A program made the translations under genes and the position numbers. A stretch of DNA of 64,000 nucleotides from Devosia sp. GTDB taxonomy: Bacteria > Pseudomonadota > Alphaproteobacteria > Rhizobiales > Devosiaceae. Within the stretch, counting starts at the first letter, position 1; each line of letters opens with the position of its first letter. The notes under the pieces are model-generated. The model was not told where the DNA came from and did not search any database. It saw nothing but the letters and a program-made list of their open reading frames with translations. This document shows positions 34,161 through 43,085 of the stretch, one piece after another. The DNA lies in NCBI GenBank assembly GCA_016713105.1, contig JADJPS010000003.1:124001-188000 (forward strand). Direction: 5' to 3'.

Positions 34161-35906
34161 TTATGAAAGCTCTTCCGGAGCAGAAACGCCCAGCAGACTC
34201 AGGCCGTTGACGAGCACCTGACGAACGGCGGCGACAAGGGCGAGTCGCGCCAAAGTCAGCTTTGAATCATCGGCGTTAACAAAGCGTAAGGCAACGTCCT
34301 GATTGCCCTTGGCCCAGAAGCCGTGGAAGGCCGCCGCAAGCTCGTAGAGATAGAACGCGACACGGTGCGGCTCGTGCGCGCTGGCGGCCGAGGCAACGAT
34401 GCGCGGCCACTGCGCCAGGGCGCGGATGAGCTCGAGGTCGGCTTCGCTCGCCAGGCGCGACAGGTCGGCCTCGGCAAGGGCCGCGGCCGAGGCGTCGAGC
34501 GCCGGCATTTCCTCGGCCACCTTGCGGAAGATCGAGTAGGTGCGGGCGTGGGCGTACTGAACGTAAAAGACCGGATTGTCCCGCGACTGTTCCTTGACGA
34601 CGGCGAAATCGAAGTCCATCGCCGCATCGTTCCGCCGGTAGAGCAGCATGAAGCGCACGGCATCCGAGCCGACCTCCTCAACGACATCGGCGAGCGTGAC
34701 GAGGTCGCCCGAGCGCTTGCTCATCTTGAACGGCTCGCCGTTCTTCATCAGCCGGACGAGCTGGCAGATGCGCACGTCGATCTCGGCCTCGCCGTGCGAG
34801 ATGGCGTTCACTGCCGCCTCGAGCCGCTTGACGTAGCCGGAGTGGTCGGCGCCCAGCACGTTGACCATGTGGTTGAAGCCGCGCAGGTACTTGTTGCGAT
34901 GGTAGGCGATGTCGGCAGCGAAGTAGGTGTACTGGCCGTTCGACTTGACGAGCGGCCGGTCGATGTCGTCACCGTACTGGGTGGCGCGGAACAGGGTCTG
35001 CTCGCGATCCTCCCACTCATCGGGGGTCTTGCCCTTGGGCGGCTCGAGCCGACCCTGGTAGACCATGCCCTGCTCACGCAGCCAGTTGAGCGTCAGTTCG
35101 ACATCGCCGCCGGGCCCGTGCAACTGCCGCTCGGAAAAGAAGACGTCGTGATGGATGTTGAGCTTGGCGAGATCGGCCCGGATCAGGTCCATCATCGCGG
35201 CAAGGGCACGGTCCTTGACCAGCGGCAGGGCCTCGGCCTCTGGCATCGCGCGGAGGGTCTCGCCGAACTCGCCCGCAAGGGCCCTACCGACCGGGATCAG
35301 GTAGTCCCCGGGGTAGAAGCCGGACGGAATCTCGATGCTCTCGCCGAGCGCCTCGCGGTAGCGCAGCAGCGTCGAGCGGGCCAGCGTGTCGATCTGGCTG
35401 CCGGCGTCGTTGATGTAGTACTCGCGCGTCACCTCGTAGCCCGAGAACGCCATCAGCGAGGCCAGCGCATCGCCGAACACCGCGCCGCGCGTGTGCCCGA
35501 CATGCATCGGTCCGGTGGGATTGGCCGAGACGTACTCGACGTTCACCCGCTCGCCGCGACCGACATCCGAGCGACCGTAGTCGCCGCCCCGCTCGGCCAC
35601 CGAGCGGAGCGCAGCGTGCCAGATCGGGGTTGCGAGCCGGAAGTTGATGAAGCCGGGCCCGGCGACCTCGACCGCGGCCACGTCGGCGTCCGCACGGAAG
35701 TGCTCAACGAGCGCCAGCGCCACCTCCCGCGGGTTCCTGCCGAGCGGCCTGGCAACGAGCATCGCCGCATTGGTCGACAGATCGCCGTGTCCGGCATCGC
35801 GCGGCGGCTCCACCACGATGCGGGCGAGCGCCTCCTGGCTGACCGACGGATAGAGCCTCACAAGGGCGTCCGTGACACGGGCGGCGAAGATGGCGAAGAC
35901 GTTCAT
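34161..35906 (-). CDS. argS: Arginine--tRNA ligase
   Basis: Class I aminoacyl-tRNA synthetase (581 residues). It has an N-terminal Add-1 tRNA D-loop-binding domain, the HIGH variant HVGH in SANPTGPMHVGHTRGAV, the DALR-type C-terminal domain, and the KMSKR motif in GEPFKMSKRSGDLVT. AAGGA lies seven bases before ATG 35906 (MNVFAIFAARVTDALVRLYP), which supports this start over an upstream in-frame one. The dgt-argS-SPOR order is common in Rhizobiales. Confidence 0.96.
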   Translation of the reverse strand: MNVFAIFAARVTDALVRLYPSVSQEALARIVVEPPRDAGHGDLSTNAAMLVARPLGRNPREVALALVEHFRADADVAAVEVAGPGFINFRLATPIWHAALRSVAERGGDYGRSDVGRGERVNVEYVSANPTGPMHVGHTRGAVFGDALASLMAFSGYEVTREYYINDAGSQIDTLARSTLLRYREALGESIEIPSGFYPGDYLIPVGRALAGEFGETLRAMPEAEALPLVKDRALAAMMDLIRADLAKLNIHHDVFFSERQLHGPGGDVELTLNWLREQGMVYQGRLEPPKGKTPDEWEDREQTLFRATQYGDDIDRPLVKSNGQYTYFAADIAYHRNKYLRGFNHMVNVLGADHSGYVKRLEAAVNAISHGEAEIDVRICQLVRLMKNGEPFKMSKRSGDLVTLADVVEEVGSDAVRFMLLYRRNDAAMDFDFAVVKEQSRDNPVFYVQYAHARTYSIFRKVAEEMPALDASAAALAEADLSRLASEADLELIRALAQWPRIVASAASAHEPHRVAFYLYELAAAFHGFWAKGNQDVALRFVNADDSKLTLARLALVAAVRQVLVNGLSLLGVSAPEELS

Positions 35907-35935
35907 GATGGTCCTTTTCGGGCGGTGAGCCCGGC

Positions 35936-36056
35936 CCTCCTCCTGCGACAAGCTCAGGACGAGGACCTACGCGATGATCCTGGAGACGGCGGTCGAGAAG
36001 CGCCGGGGCCTCTCATGCTCTCATACCCTCATGGTGTGCCTGTCGAACCACGAAGG
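35936..36056. repeat. Degenerate inverted intergenic repeat between dgt and argS
   Basis: Two half elements face each other: CTGCGACAAGCTCAGGACG within 35936-35964 and CATGGTGTGCCTGTCGAACC within 36026-36056. They share the GACA-GC-CA core in inverted orientation. The pattern (cgacaagctcagga.../...tgtcgaaccacga) matches a repeat type I have seen dispersed between genes in many Alphaproteobacteria; no second copy is seen in this window. The 176-bp gap has no gene. Confidence 0.5.
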
Positions 36057-36082
36057 TTTGCACAAGGGCGGGCACGGAGCCC

Positions 36083-37276
36083 CTACCGCAACTGGCCTCC
36101 ACCGTCAAACAAGCGCGCGTGCTGCTCGAGTGCATAGGGGTCGGTCATGCCGGCAACGAAGTCGGCGACGATCCGGGCGCGCTGCATGTCGTCAATCGCG
36201 CGGCGGGCCTCATCGCCCCAGCGCCCGGGAAGATCGGCGCTGGCGAAGTAGTGGTCGAAGAGATCGGCGACCACGACCTGGCTCCGCCGCACCGGGGCCA
36301 TCACCCGCTCGCTGCGATAGACCCGCTCGAAGAGAAAGCGCTTGAGCGCCTGCTCGGCGGACTCAATGGGGGAGGAGAAGCGGACGAGGGTCATGCCGGC
36401 ATGACGGACGGCATCGGCATCGGCCGGCCAGATCCCTGCGATGAGGCGCGAGCTCTCGGCGATCACGTCCTCGATCATCTGCGTGATGAGCCGTCGCTGC
36501 ACCTCGTGCGCCTGCCGATTGGCCGCGATGTCCGGCCATCGCCCCAATACTTCGGTCACCAGGGGGCCGACGAGCGGTACATCGGCAAGGTCAGGGAGTC
36601 GCAGGAGACCGGCGCGCAGCGCGTCATCGATGTCGTGCGCGTTGTAGGCAATGTCGTCGGCGATGGCGGCACACTGCGCCTCGAGACTGGCGTGGGTGGA
36701 GAGCAGCAGGTCGGAGCGCGCGGGTATCGTGTCGAGCCCGGCAGGCAGTCCCTCGCCACGATAGCGGCCGACCGGGCGTCCCGCCGCATCAACGAGCGGA
36801 CCATTGTGCTTGAGGATGCCTTCGAGCGTCTCCCAGCTGAGGTTCAGTCCGTCGTGCTCGGCGTAGCGGTTCTCGAGCCGGGTAACGACGCGGATCGCCT
36901 GCATGTTGTGATCGAAGCCGCCCCAGGCGGCGAGCTTGTCGTTGAGCACGCGCTCGCCCGCGTGGCCGAAAGGCGTGTGCCCGAGATCGTGGGCGAGGGC
37001 CACGGCCTCCGCCAGATCCTCGTCGAGGCGGAGTGCCCGGGCCAGCGAACGGGCCATCTGGCTCACCTCGAGGGTATGGGTGAGCCGGGTGCGGTAGTGC
37101 TGGCCCTCATGGTGCAGGAACACCTGGGTCTTGTACTGAAGGCGGCGAAAGGCGGTGGAGTGAATGATGCGATCGCGATCGCGCTGGAACTCCGAACGCG
37201 TCGGGCTGAGGCCCGGATCGTACAGCCGGCCGCGGCTGAGCGAGGGGTCGGAGGCGTAGGGGGCGCGATCAGTCAT
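36083..37276 (-). CDS. dgt: Deoxyguanosinetriphosphate triphosphohydrolase-like protein
   Basis: 397 residues of the HD superfamily. The metal-binding motif is HDLGHTPFGH with an upstream His in RLTHTLEVSQMARSLARAL, and RDRIIHSTAFRRLQYKTQVF is the typical dNTPase N-terminal region. Family members convert dNTPs to deoxynucleosides and triphosphate; the 'type 2' (shorter) form in Alphaproteobacteria lacks proven dGTP specificity. It is divergent from erpA with an 80-bp gap. Confidence 0.93.
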   Translation of the reverse strand: MTDRAPYASDPSLSRGRLYDPGLSPTRSEFQRDRDRIIHSTAFRRLQYKTQVFLHHEGQHYRTRLTHTLEVSQMARSLARALRLDEDLAEAVALAHDLGHTPFGHAGERVLNDKLAAWGGFDHNMQAIRVVTRLENRYAEHDGLNLSWETLEGILKHNGPLVDAAGRPVGRYRGEGLPAGLDTIPARSDLLLSTHASLEAQCAAIADDIAYNAHDIDDALRAGLLRLPDLADVPLVGPLVTEVLGRWPDIAANRQAHEVQRRLITQMIEDVIAESSRLIAGIWPADADAVRHAGMTLVRFSSPIESAEQALKRFLFERVYRSERVMAPVRRSQVVVADLFDHYFASADLPGRWGDEARRAIDDMQRARIVADFVAGMTDPYALEQHARLFDGGGQLR

Positions 37277-37356
37277 GCACCGGGACCCTTTTCATCGGCA
37301 GTCGACGATACTACGTTAGCCTTGGTGGCGCCGCCGGGGCGCCAGTGAGGTTTGCC

Positions 37357-37713
37357 ATGTCCGACGCTGCTGTAGCATCCCACGATGTCGTTTTGACAGA
37401 CCGGGCGGCCAAGCGCATCGGGCGAATCCTCGCCAAGCAAGGCGAGGGCACGGTGCTGCGCATCGTGGTGGCGGGCGGAGGCTGCTCGGGCTTCCAGTAC
37501 GAGTACAAGCTGGTGAAGGACGTCCCGGCCAATGACGACCTGGTGCTCGCCAAGGGCGATGCCACGGTGCTGATCGATTCGCTCAGCCTCGAGTTCATGG
37601 GCGGGGCCGAGATCGACTATGTCGACGACCTGATCGGCCAGAGCTTCCAGATCAAGAACCCCAATGCCGTGGCGTCCTGCGGCTGCGGAACGAGCTTCGC
37701 GGTCGCCGGCTGA
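37357..37713 (+). CDS. erpA: A-type iron-sulfur carrier, ErpA-like
   Basis: 118 residues from ATG 37357 (GAGG eight bases upstream). The three ligand cysteines are present in AGGGCSGFQYEY and in the C-terminal ASCGCGTSF. The protein receives and hands over [2Fe-2S]/[4Fe-4S] clusters to targets such as complex I subunits. HesB/IscA/ErpA members are hard to tell apart; the dgt neighbour fits the ErpA-like gene of Rhizobiales. A GTG 12 bases upstream could also serve as start. Confidence 0.88.
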   Translation: MSDAAVASHDVVLTDRAAKRIGRILAKQGEGTVLRIVVAGGGCSGFQYEYKLVKDVPANDDLVLAKGDATVLIDSLSLEFMGGAEIDYVDDLIGQSFQIKNPNAVASCGCGTSFAVAG

Positions 37714-37783
37714 GGCAGACCCCGGAAGCGGTTGAGGTGCGGCACAGCGCGCCCTACCCTGGTCGAACACAGGGGACGAATGC

Positions 37784-38900
37784 ATGCTGCTCCAGGACCG
37801 CATCGACGCGGCGATCGACGCCGCGCTGGTCAATCGCATCGTCGGCTGCGTGGTGCTGGTCAATCTCGGCGGCGTGCCGGTCTATGCCCGGGCCGCGGGA
37901 CTGGCGGACCGCGAGGCAGGACGGCCGATGGCGATCGACGCGATCTTCCGGCTGTCCTCGGTGACCAAGCCGATCGTCGCGACCGCCATCCTCGCGCTGA
38001 TCGATGCCGGTGAGATGGACCTCGATGACGCGGTCACCGACTACGTGCCCGGGTTTCGTCCGCGCCTCGCGGACGGAAGCGAACCCAGGATCACCATCCG
38101 GCACCTGTTGACGCACACCTCCGGGCTGTCGGTCGCCAGTATCCTCAGCAAAAACGAGCAGGCCGCGGGCGTCAACCGCTGGCGCCTCGGCGACGACGAG
38201 ATTATCGGTCGACTCGGTGAGCTGCCGCTGTCGTTCGCCCCCGGAACGGGTTGGGCCTATGGTCCGTCGATCGACGTGCTCGGCCATATTGCCGGCCGGC
38301 TGGTGAACGGCCGGCTCGACGACGCGCTGCGCCGCGTGGTCACCGGGCCGCTCGGGATGACCGATACCGGCTTTGCCGTGCCGGACCGCAGCGCGGCTGG
38401 CCAAGGCCTATGCGGACGGGCCGGTCGGTCCCGAGCCGATGGGCAATCCGCATACGATCCCGAACTACTGGGGCGGAACGACCACCTACGATCCGGACCG
38501 GATCTTCGACCCCCTCGCCTTCCAGTCGGGTGGCGGCGGCGCCGCCGGCAGCGGGCCCGACATCCTGCGCCTGCTCGAGGCGCTGCGCATGGGAGGCGGC
38601 CCGGTGCTGCGCCCCGAGACCGCGGCGCTTGCCCTCTCGAACCAGACGCATCAGCTCGCCGACGCGGCGGGGCCGGGATGGCGGTTCAGCCTCATCGGGG
38701 CCCGGCTCGAGAGCCCGCAAAGGGCGCATGTCGAGCAGAGCCGCGGCACCAATCGCTGGGGCGGAATCTACGGCCACCATTGGTTCATCGACCCGGCGCG
38801 AGAGCTGACGGTGGTATGCATGACCAATACCGGGCTCGAGGGCTCCGATGGCCGTCTGCGCGACGACCTGCGTGGCGCGGTTTACGGCGGCCTCGACTGA
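37784..38900 (+). pseudogene. Serine hydrolase (class C beta-lactamase-like), frameshifted
   Basis: The first 203 codons encode a beta-lactamase/PBP-like domain with the catalytic SxxK in LSSVTKPIVATAIL and a YxP/S-type second motif in GWAYGPSIDVLGHI. At 38390-38396 the frame changes: after GFAVPDRS the homologous continuation RLAKAYADGPVGPEPMG to DDLRGAVYGGLD is in another frame and ends at TGA 38900. Restoring CG in the short GCGCGG tract (or removing one base) gives about 371-372 residues, like the adjacent paralogue. The pair is about half identical by eye. Such proteins are often esterases or D-aminopeptidases rather than true beta-lactamases; function not determined. Confidence 0.82.
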
Positions 38901-38999
38901 TTGGGAGGCCAGGATCATCGAAATCGCCGCCAGGGCCGGGCGAAGCTGATTGAGTTTCAACGCCCTGCACCCTAACCTCAGTGTCAAAAGGGGAGAGTC

Positions 39000-40097
39000 A
39001 TGGGTCTTGTGGAACGGGTCGACGCCGCTATCGAGGCGGCACTGGGCGAGCGCATTGTCGGCTGCGTGGTGCTGATCAACCAGGACGGCAAGCAGGCTCA
39101 TGCTCGCGCCGCGGGCTTCGCCGACCGGGAGGCCGGGCGACCGATGCAGGTCGACGCGATCTTCCGGCTGGCCTCGGTGACCAAGCCGATCGTCGCAACC
39201 GCGATCCTGCGGCTCGTCGATCTCGGAGCGATCGGCCTCGACGACCCGTCGACGAAGTTCCTGCCGTGGTTCACGCCGGTGTCGCCCGACGGCAGCAAGG
39301 CGACGATCACCATCCGGCAGTTGCTGAGCCATTCGTCCGGCCTCGCCTATGGGCGGGTTCCGCCCGACGCCTCGGTCGGCATGGCCGGGGTGGTGCTGCC
39401 GCTCGAGGAGACGCTGCGCCGCATCGCCAAGGTGCCGCTGGCCTTTGCGCCCGGCACGGGGTGGGAGTACGGCAGCAGCATCGACGTACTGGGCGCGATC
39501 CTCGCCGCGATCAACGGCTCGAGCGTCGAGGATGCCGTGGCCAAGTACGTGACCGGCCCGCTCGGAATGACGGACACGCATTTCTGGGTCACCGCCCCGG
39601 ATCGGCTCGCCGTACCCTACGCCGATGGGCGGCCGCCGGTGCTGATGACCGATCCACATCCGGTCGTCGATGACCAGGGCGGGACCACCTGGTTCTCGCC
39701 GAGCCGGATCTTCAACCCGGCGGTGGCGCAGTGCGGCGGTTCGGGCATGGCCGGAACCGCTGCCGACGTCATGGCGATGATCGAGGTCTATAACGGCAAG
39801 CCAGGGCTGCTGCGGCCCGAAACGGTCGCGACCGCCATCTCGAACCAGATCGGCGACCTGCCGCGCCGAGCAAAGGACGCGGGCAAGCGCTACAGCCTGA
39901 TCGGCGCGGTGCTCGACGATCCGGCGGCCGCCGGCAATCCGAGCCCGAAGGGCACGGTGGACTGGGGCGGCGCCTGGGGCCACAACTGGGTGGTCGACCC
40001 GATCAATCGCATCAGCATCGTGGTGATGACCAACACCACCCCCGAGGGCTGCAACGGCCCGTTCCGCGACGATATCCTGCGGGCCGTTTATGGCTGA
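39000..40097 (+). CDS. Serine hydrolase (class C beta-lactamase-like), intact paralogue
   Basis: 365 residues with no signal peptide. Nucleophile motif SxxK in LASVTKPIVATAI; tyrosine motif in GWEYGSSIDVLGAI; a C-terminal WGGAWGHNWVVDP region in place of KTG. The N-terminus ERVDAAIEAALGERIVGCVV closely parallels the preceding frameshifted gene, so they are a tandem duplication. GGGGAG lies before the ATG. Members of this fold include esterases and amidases; cytoplasmic location is suggested by the missing leader. It lies between erpA and xthA. Confidence 0.87.
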   Translation: MGLVERVDAAIEAALGERIVGCVVLINQDGKQAHARAAGFADREAGRPMQVDAIFRLASVTKPIVATAILRLVDLGAIGLDDPSTKFLPWFTPVSPDGSKATITIRQLLSHSSGLAYGRVPPDASVGMAGVVLPLEETLRRIAKVPLAFAPGTGWEYGSSIDVLGAILAAINGSSVEDAVAKYVTGPLGMTDTHFWVTAPDRLAVPYADGRPPVLMTDPHPVVDDQGGTTWFSPSRIFNPAVAQCGGSGMAGTAADVMAMIEVYNGKPGLLRPETVATAISNQIGDLPRRAKDAGKRYSLIGAVLDDPAAAGNPSPKGTVDWGGAWGHNWVVDPINRISIVVMTNTTPEGCNGPFRDDILRAVYG

Positions 40098-40134
40098 GGT
40101 TGCGGCTCCCGACGCCCACGACTAGGGTGCACCC

Positions 40135-40914
40135 GTGCGTATCGCAACCTGGAACATCAATGGCGTCAAGGCCCGCCAGGGCCAGCTCCTGAGCTGGCTC
40201 GAGCGCGAATCGCCGGACATCGTCTGCCTGCAGGAGATCAAGAGCGTCGACGAGGCGTTCCCGCGGGCCGAGATCGAGGCGCTGGGCTACAATGTCGAAA
40301 CCCACGGCCAGAAGAGCTGGAATGGCGTGGCGATCCTGTCGAAGCTGCGCTTCGACGAGGTGACGCGGGGCCTGCCGGGCGACGAGTCGGACGAGCAGGC
40401 AAGGCTGATCGAGGGGGTGTTCTCGACAGAGGGCGGCGTGGTGCGGGTGTGCTGCATCTACCTGCCGAACGGCAACCCGGTCGGTACCGAGAAGTACACC
40501 TACAAGCTGGGCTGGATGGACCGACTCATCCGCTTCGTCGAGACCAGACTGACGCTCGAGGAGCCCTTCATCCTGCTGGGCGACTACAACATCATCCCCG
40601 CCGATGTCGATGCCCGGAACCCCAAGCAATGGGTCGGAGACGCCCTGTTCCGGCCGGAGAGCGCGCAGCGCTGGCGCACCCTGCTCAACCTGGGACTGAC
40701 CGATGCGATGCGCGCGGTGACCGACGCGCCGAGCTACACCTTCTGGGACTTCAAGACCTTCGGCTGGGACCGCGATGACGGTATCCGGATCGACCATCTC
40801 CTGCTCTCCGCGCAGGCGGCCGATCGACTCGACGACGTGGTCGTGCATCGCGAGATGCGCGGCGGGGAAAAGCCGAGCGACCACGTTCCGGTCGAGGGGG
40901 TCTTTGCCTTCTAG
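40135..40914 (+). CDS. xthA: Exodeoxyribonuclease III
   Basis: AP endonuclease/3'-5' exonuclease of base-excision repair (259 residues from a GTG start). It has MRIATWNINGVKARQGQLLS, the metal-binding Glu in CLQEIKS, the catalytic Asp/Asn set in LLGDYNIIPADVDARNP, and the C-terminal SDHVPVEGVF with the catalytic Asp-His. The length is usual. The 37-bp gap after the hydrolase suggests possible co-transcription. Confidence 0.94.
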   Translation: MRIATWNINGVKARQGQLLSWLERESPDIVCLQEIKSVDEAFPRAEIEALGYNVETHGQKSWNGVAILSKLRFDEVTRGLPGDESDEQARLIEGVFSTEGGVVRVCCIYLPNGNPVGTEKYTYKLGWMDRLIRFVETRLTLEEPFILLGDYNIIPADVDARNPKQWVGDALFRPESAQRWRTLLNLGLTDAMRAVTDAPSYTFWDFKTFGWDRDDGIRIDHLLLSAQAADRLDDVVVHREMRGGEKPSDHVPVEGVFAF

Positions 40915-40957
40915 CCGCCGGGCGGTGCCGGCTGCGGCCGTTCACTGTGCTTGTGAA

Positions 40958-40973
40958 ACTCGCGTCCGCGAGT
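40958..40973. terminator. Possible hairpin between convergent xthA and cytochrome c genes
   Basis: Palindrome ACTCGCG-TC-CGCGAGT in the 131-bp convergent space. The stem is strong, but no T-tract follows on either strand, so termination is only a guess from position. Confidence 0.3.
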
Positions 40974-41045
40974 GCCGGTTCTGACCGCCGGCTGTCGCCG
41001 ACAAGTGGCGAGGGACACAGAGCTGCCCCCCGCCTTGTACCTGCC

Positions 41046-41456
41046 CTACTTCTGCAGGGATTGGACGTAGTCGACCAAGGCTACGATTCGCGCCCTGACC
41101 AGCAGTTCAGTTCCGAACGGACCGGCGGACCCGCCGATTTCGCGCGTGAAGTAGTCGCCCCAGATGGGCATGATCGGGACACCGTGTGCCTGAATGGTCG
41201 TCCGGCCGTCCACAATCTGGAAGACCTTCAGGTAGGGGAACTCCCCACTGTTTGCGGCGCTCAGCCCGGTCAGGTCGGGGGGCCTGACGGTCAATACTTT
41301 CGCGAACTCCCCATCGCCTTGGCCGGAAGCGCCATGGCAGACGGCACATGCAGTCTCAAATCCAGACCGCCCGACAAGGTTGTCCTCGGCTGCCACAACC
41401 GAGGCAAAGCTAAGGGCAATCAGGGCAACTGCAGCCGAACTCATGATCTTTCTCAC
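41046..41456 (-). CDS. Small periplasmic c-type cytochrome
   Basis: 136 residues from GTG 41456, chosen because AAAGGAGGAG lies immediately upstream. Signal peptide MRKIMSSAAVALIALSFASV is followed by one heme-binding motif C37-A-V-C40-H41 and a likely axial Met96 (GVPIMPIWGDYF). Single-domain class I cytochrome c, probably a periplasmic electron carrier. A FixK/FNR-type box with a well-spaced -10 lies upstream, pointing to induction at low oxygen. No terminal reductase or oxidase gene is adjacent, so the partner is unknown. Confidence 0.88.
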   Translation of the reverse strand: MRKIMSSAAVALIALSFASVVAAEDNLVGRSGFETACAVCHGASGQGDGEFAKVLTVRPPDLTGLSAANSGEFPYLKVFQIVDGRTTIQAHGVPIMPIWGDYFTREIGGSAGPFGTELLVRARIVALVDYVQSLQK

Positions 41457-41543
41457 GATCTCCTCCTTTTTCGCCGGAGAGATCGCCGGGTTGGCATTTC
41501 TCTGCCGGCACATGAACTATGTCACCGCAGCGGGGCTCGATGC

Positions 41544-41557
41544 TTGATGCGCGTCAA
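41544..41557 (-). promoter_or_regulatory. FixK/FNR-type anaerobox upstream of the cytochrome c gene
   Basis: TTGATGCGCGTCAA matches the TTGAY-N4-RTCAA consensus at all ten defined positions. Its centre is 33 bp from the centre of ATAGTT (41520-41515 on the minus strand), a -10-like hexamer. That is the spacing of class II promoters with the activator at -41.5. The implied leader is about 50 nt. Confidence 0.65.
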
Positions 41558-41649
41558 CGCACGAAGGCCCTGGTGGTCGCGGGGAATGTGCCGGAATAAG
41601 TGTTCGGTCCGGCTCCCGGACCAGCCGGTACAGCCGCGTGCCGGCGTGC

Positions 41650-41832
41650 TCAGCGGGCGGTCGGGACGGTGACCGGGACGGCGGGATTGACGGCGACCAC
41701 CGGGACTGGCTCGGACTGCAGCCAGCCGCCTACCGCCGCCCCGGCCCTGGCGGACAGTTCATGCACGACATCGCGGATGTCCACCGGCGTCAGCACGATG
41801 ACGGCAAGTGCCAGGATGATCGGGAAGCGCAT
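41650..41832 (-). CDS. Hypothetical small membrane or secreted protein
   Basis: A 60-codon frame starts MRFPIILALAVIVLTPVDIR, with a hydrophobic leader that could be a signal peptide or single membrane anchor, then DVVHELSARAGAAVGGWLQS and a Val/Pro-rich end. GGAG lies about nine bases before ATG 41832; a TTG 15 bases upstream is an alternative. It follows exoR in the same direction, 70 bp after its stop. No family is recognised, and coding status is uncertain. Confidence 0.4.
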   Translation of the reverse strand: MRFPIILALAVIVLTPVDIRDVVHELSARAGAAVGGWLQSEPVPVVAVNPAVPVTVPTAR

Positions 41833-41902
41833 CGCCGGGAACTCCAACAGGAACTCCGGCAGTGATGCAACCAGCCTGCTGAACCGCGGCTGAACGGGGT
41901 CA

Positions 41903-42754
41903 CTACAGGCCGCCGAAGCGGGTGCCTAGGCTATCGGCGCGCTGCACCGCCTGCTGGCGCTGATCGGCCGAGGCGATCGACATGGCGTTGTTGAGCAGAT
42001 CGTTGATCCAGCTCTCGTCGGACGTGCCCACAGCACGCCGCGAAGCGACAGTGAGCCACATCAGGCCCTCGATCTGGTCGATGCCGATGCCCTCGCCATT
42101 GAACAGCATGCTGCCGAGCTTGGCCTGCGCGCCGGCATGCCCCTTGCGCGCGGCAAGGTTCAGCCACCGGGCACTCTGCAGCGGACTGGCGCCCAGTTCG
42201 GCGTCGTCGAGGTAGAGTTCCCCGACCCGGTACTGGGCGTCCGCGTCGCCAAAATACGAAGCGGCGTGGAGAATGAGCTTGTTGGAATAGTCCTCGTTCT
42301 TGGGGATGCCGGCCTCCGGCAGGCCCGTGCGGTAGTACTCCCCCACCTTCAGAAACGACTGCGCGACGATATCGGCCTCAAGGCCCCTCGGCGCAGTGTC
42401 GGCATGCTCGTCGGCGATCTGGCTGAAATAGCCGAACGCCTTGACGGGGTCCCTCTCCACCCCCTCCCCGGCCTCGTACATGAGGCCGAGCTGGTAAAGG
42501 GCCATCGGCTGACCAGCCAGGGCGGCGTCCTCCAGGGCAGCGATCTGATCCATGGTGGAGATGCCGCCACCGGCGCCGTCGAGGCGGTTGGCCATGAACA
42601 GCGCGGCATCGGCGGCCGTCGCCGGCGCATTCGGCAATGCCGGCAAGACGCCCGATACCTGCGCCAGCGCCGGCACCGCTGCGCAGCATAACCACATCGT
42701 CAGGACCATCGCCGAATACGGCGCCCTGGCCCACCTGATGCGCTCCGACTCCAC
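41903..42754 (-). CDS. exoR: Exopolysaccharide production negative regulator ExoR
   Basis: A Sel1/TPR-repeat protein recognised by stretches typical of rhizobial ExoR: FMANRLDGAGGGISTMDQIA, EADIVAQSFLKVGEYYRTGL, HAASYFGDADAQYRVGELYL, and SARWLNLAARKGHAGAQAKL. It has a signal-like segment (MVLTMWLCCAAVPALAQ), consistent with the periplasmic location of ExoR, where it restrains the ExoS-ChvI two-component system and so represses succinoglycan and motility switching. The start is uncertain: GTG 42754 gives 283 residues; 42709 and 42802 are alternatives. Partner exoS/chvI are not in the window. Confidence 0.88.
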   Translation of the reverse strand: MESERIRWARAPYSAMVLTMWLCCAAVPALAQVSGVLPALPNAPATAADAALFMANRLDGAGGGISTMDQIAALEDAALAGQPMALYQLGLMYEAGEGVERDPVKAFGYFSQIADEHADTAPRGLEADIVAQSFLKVGEYYRTGLPEAGIPKNEDYSNKLILHAASYFGDADAQYRVGELYLDDAELGASPLQSARWLNLAARKGHAGAQAKLGSMLFNGEGIGIDQIEGLMWLTVASRRAVGTSDESWINDLLNNAMSIASADQRQQAVQRADSLGTRFGGL

Positions 42755-43085
42755 CGACGACCTAACCACCAACCAAGTCCTCGTCCCGCCTGCCGTCAAC
42801 ATCTCCTCCGTCGCCCTCCGCACTGGGCAACGGCAACCGAACATTCCCGGCAGGGTTCATGGGCCACACATTCCGCCCTGCCTGGACCGAAGAGGACCCA
42901 GAACTGGCGTCTGCGTGCCCGTTTCGTCCTCTGCTTCCTTTAGGGTCAGAATGTGGCGAGGCTCCTCAGCAAAAGGTTGATCGCCGCAGGGTGGTGACGG
43001 GATTCGGAATTGATGTTGCAGAAACATCACACCTGATTCATCTGCCGTTCAGCTTCGGCATCGACCGCGCGCGTGGAGCGGCTCC
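42755..43085. other. Intergenic region upstream of exoR with a short palindrome
   Basis: No gene is seen in these 331 bp. The region downstream of the CorA-family gene contains the perfect inverted repeat TGATGTT-gcaga-AACATCA (43011-43029), which could be an operator for exoR transcription or a weak hairpin. No convincing promoter hexamers were found. Confidence 0.35.

Noticed and set aside
40915..41045. Possible bidirectional terminator between xthA and cytochrome c
   Set aside because: Only a short palindrome (40958-40973) exists and neither strand has a T-run; listed at low confidence as a hairpin and not as an established terminator.
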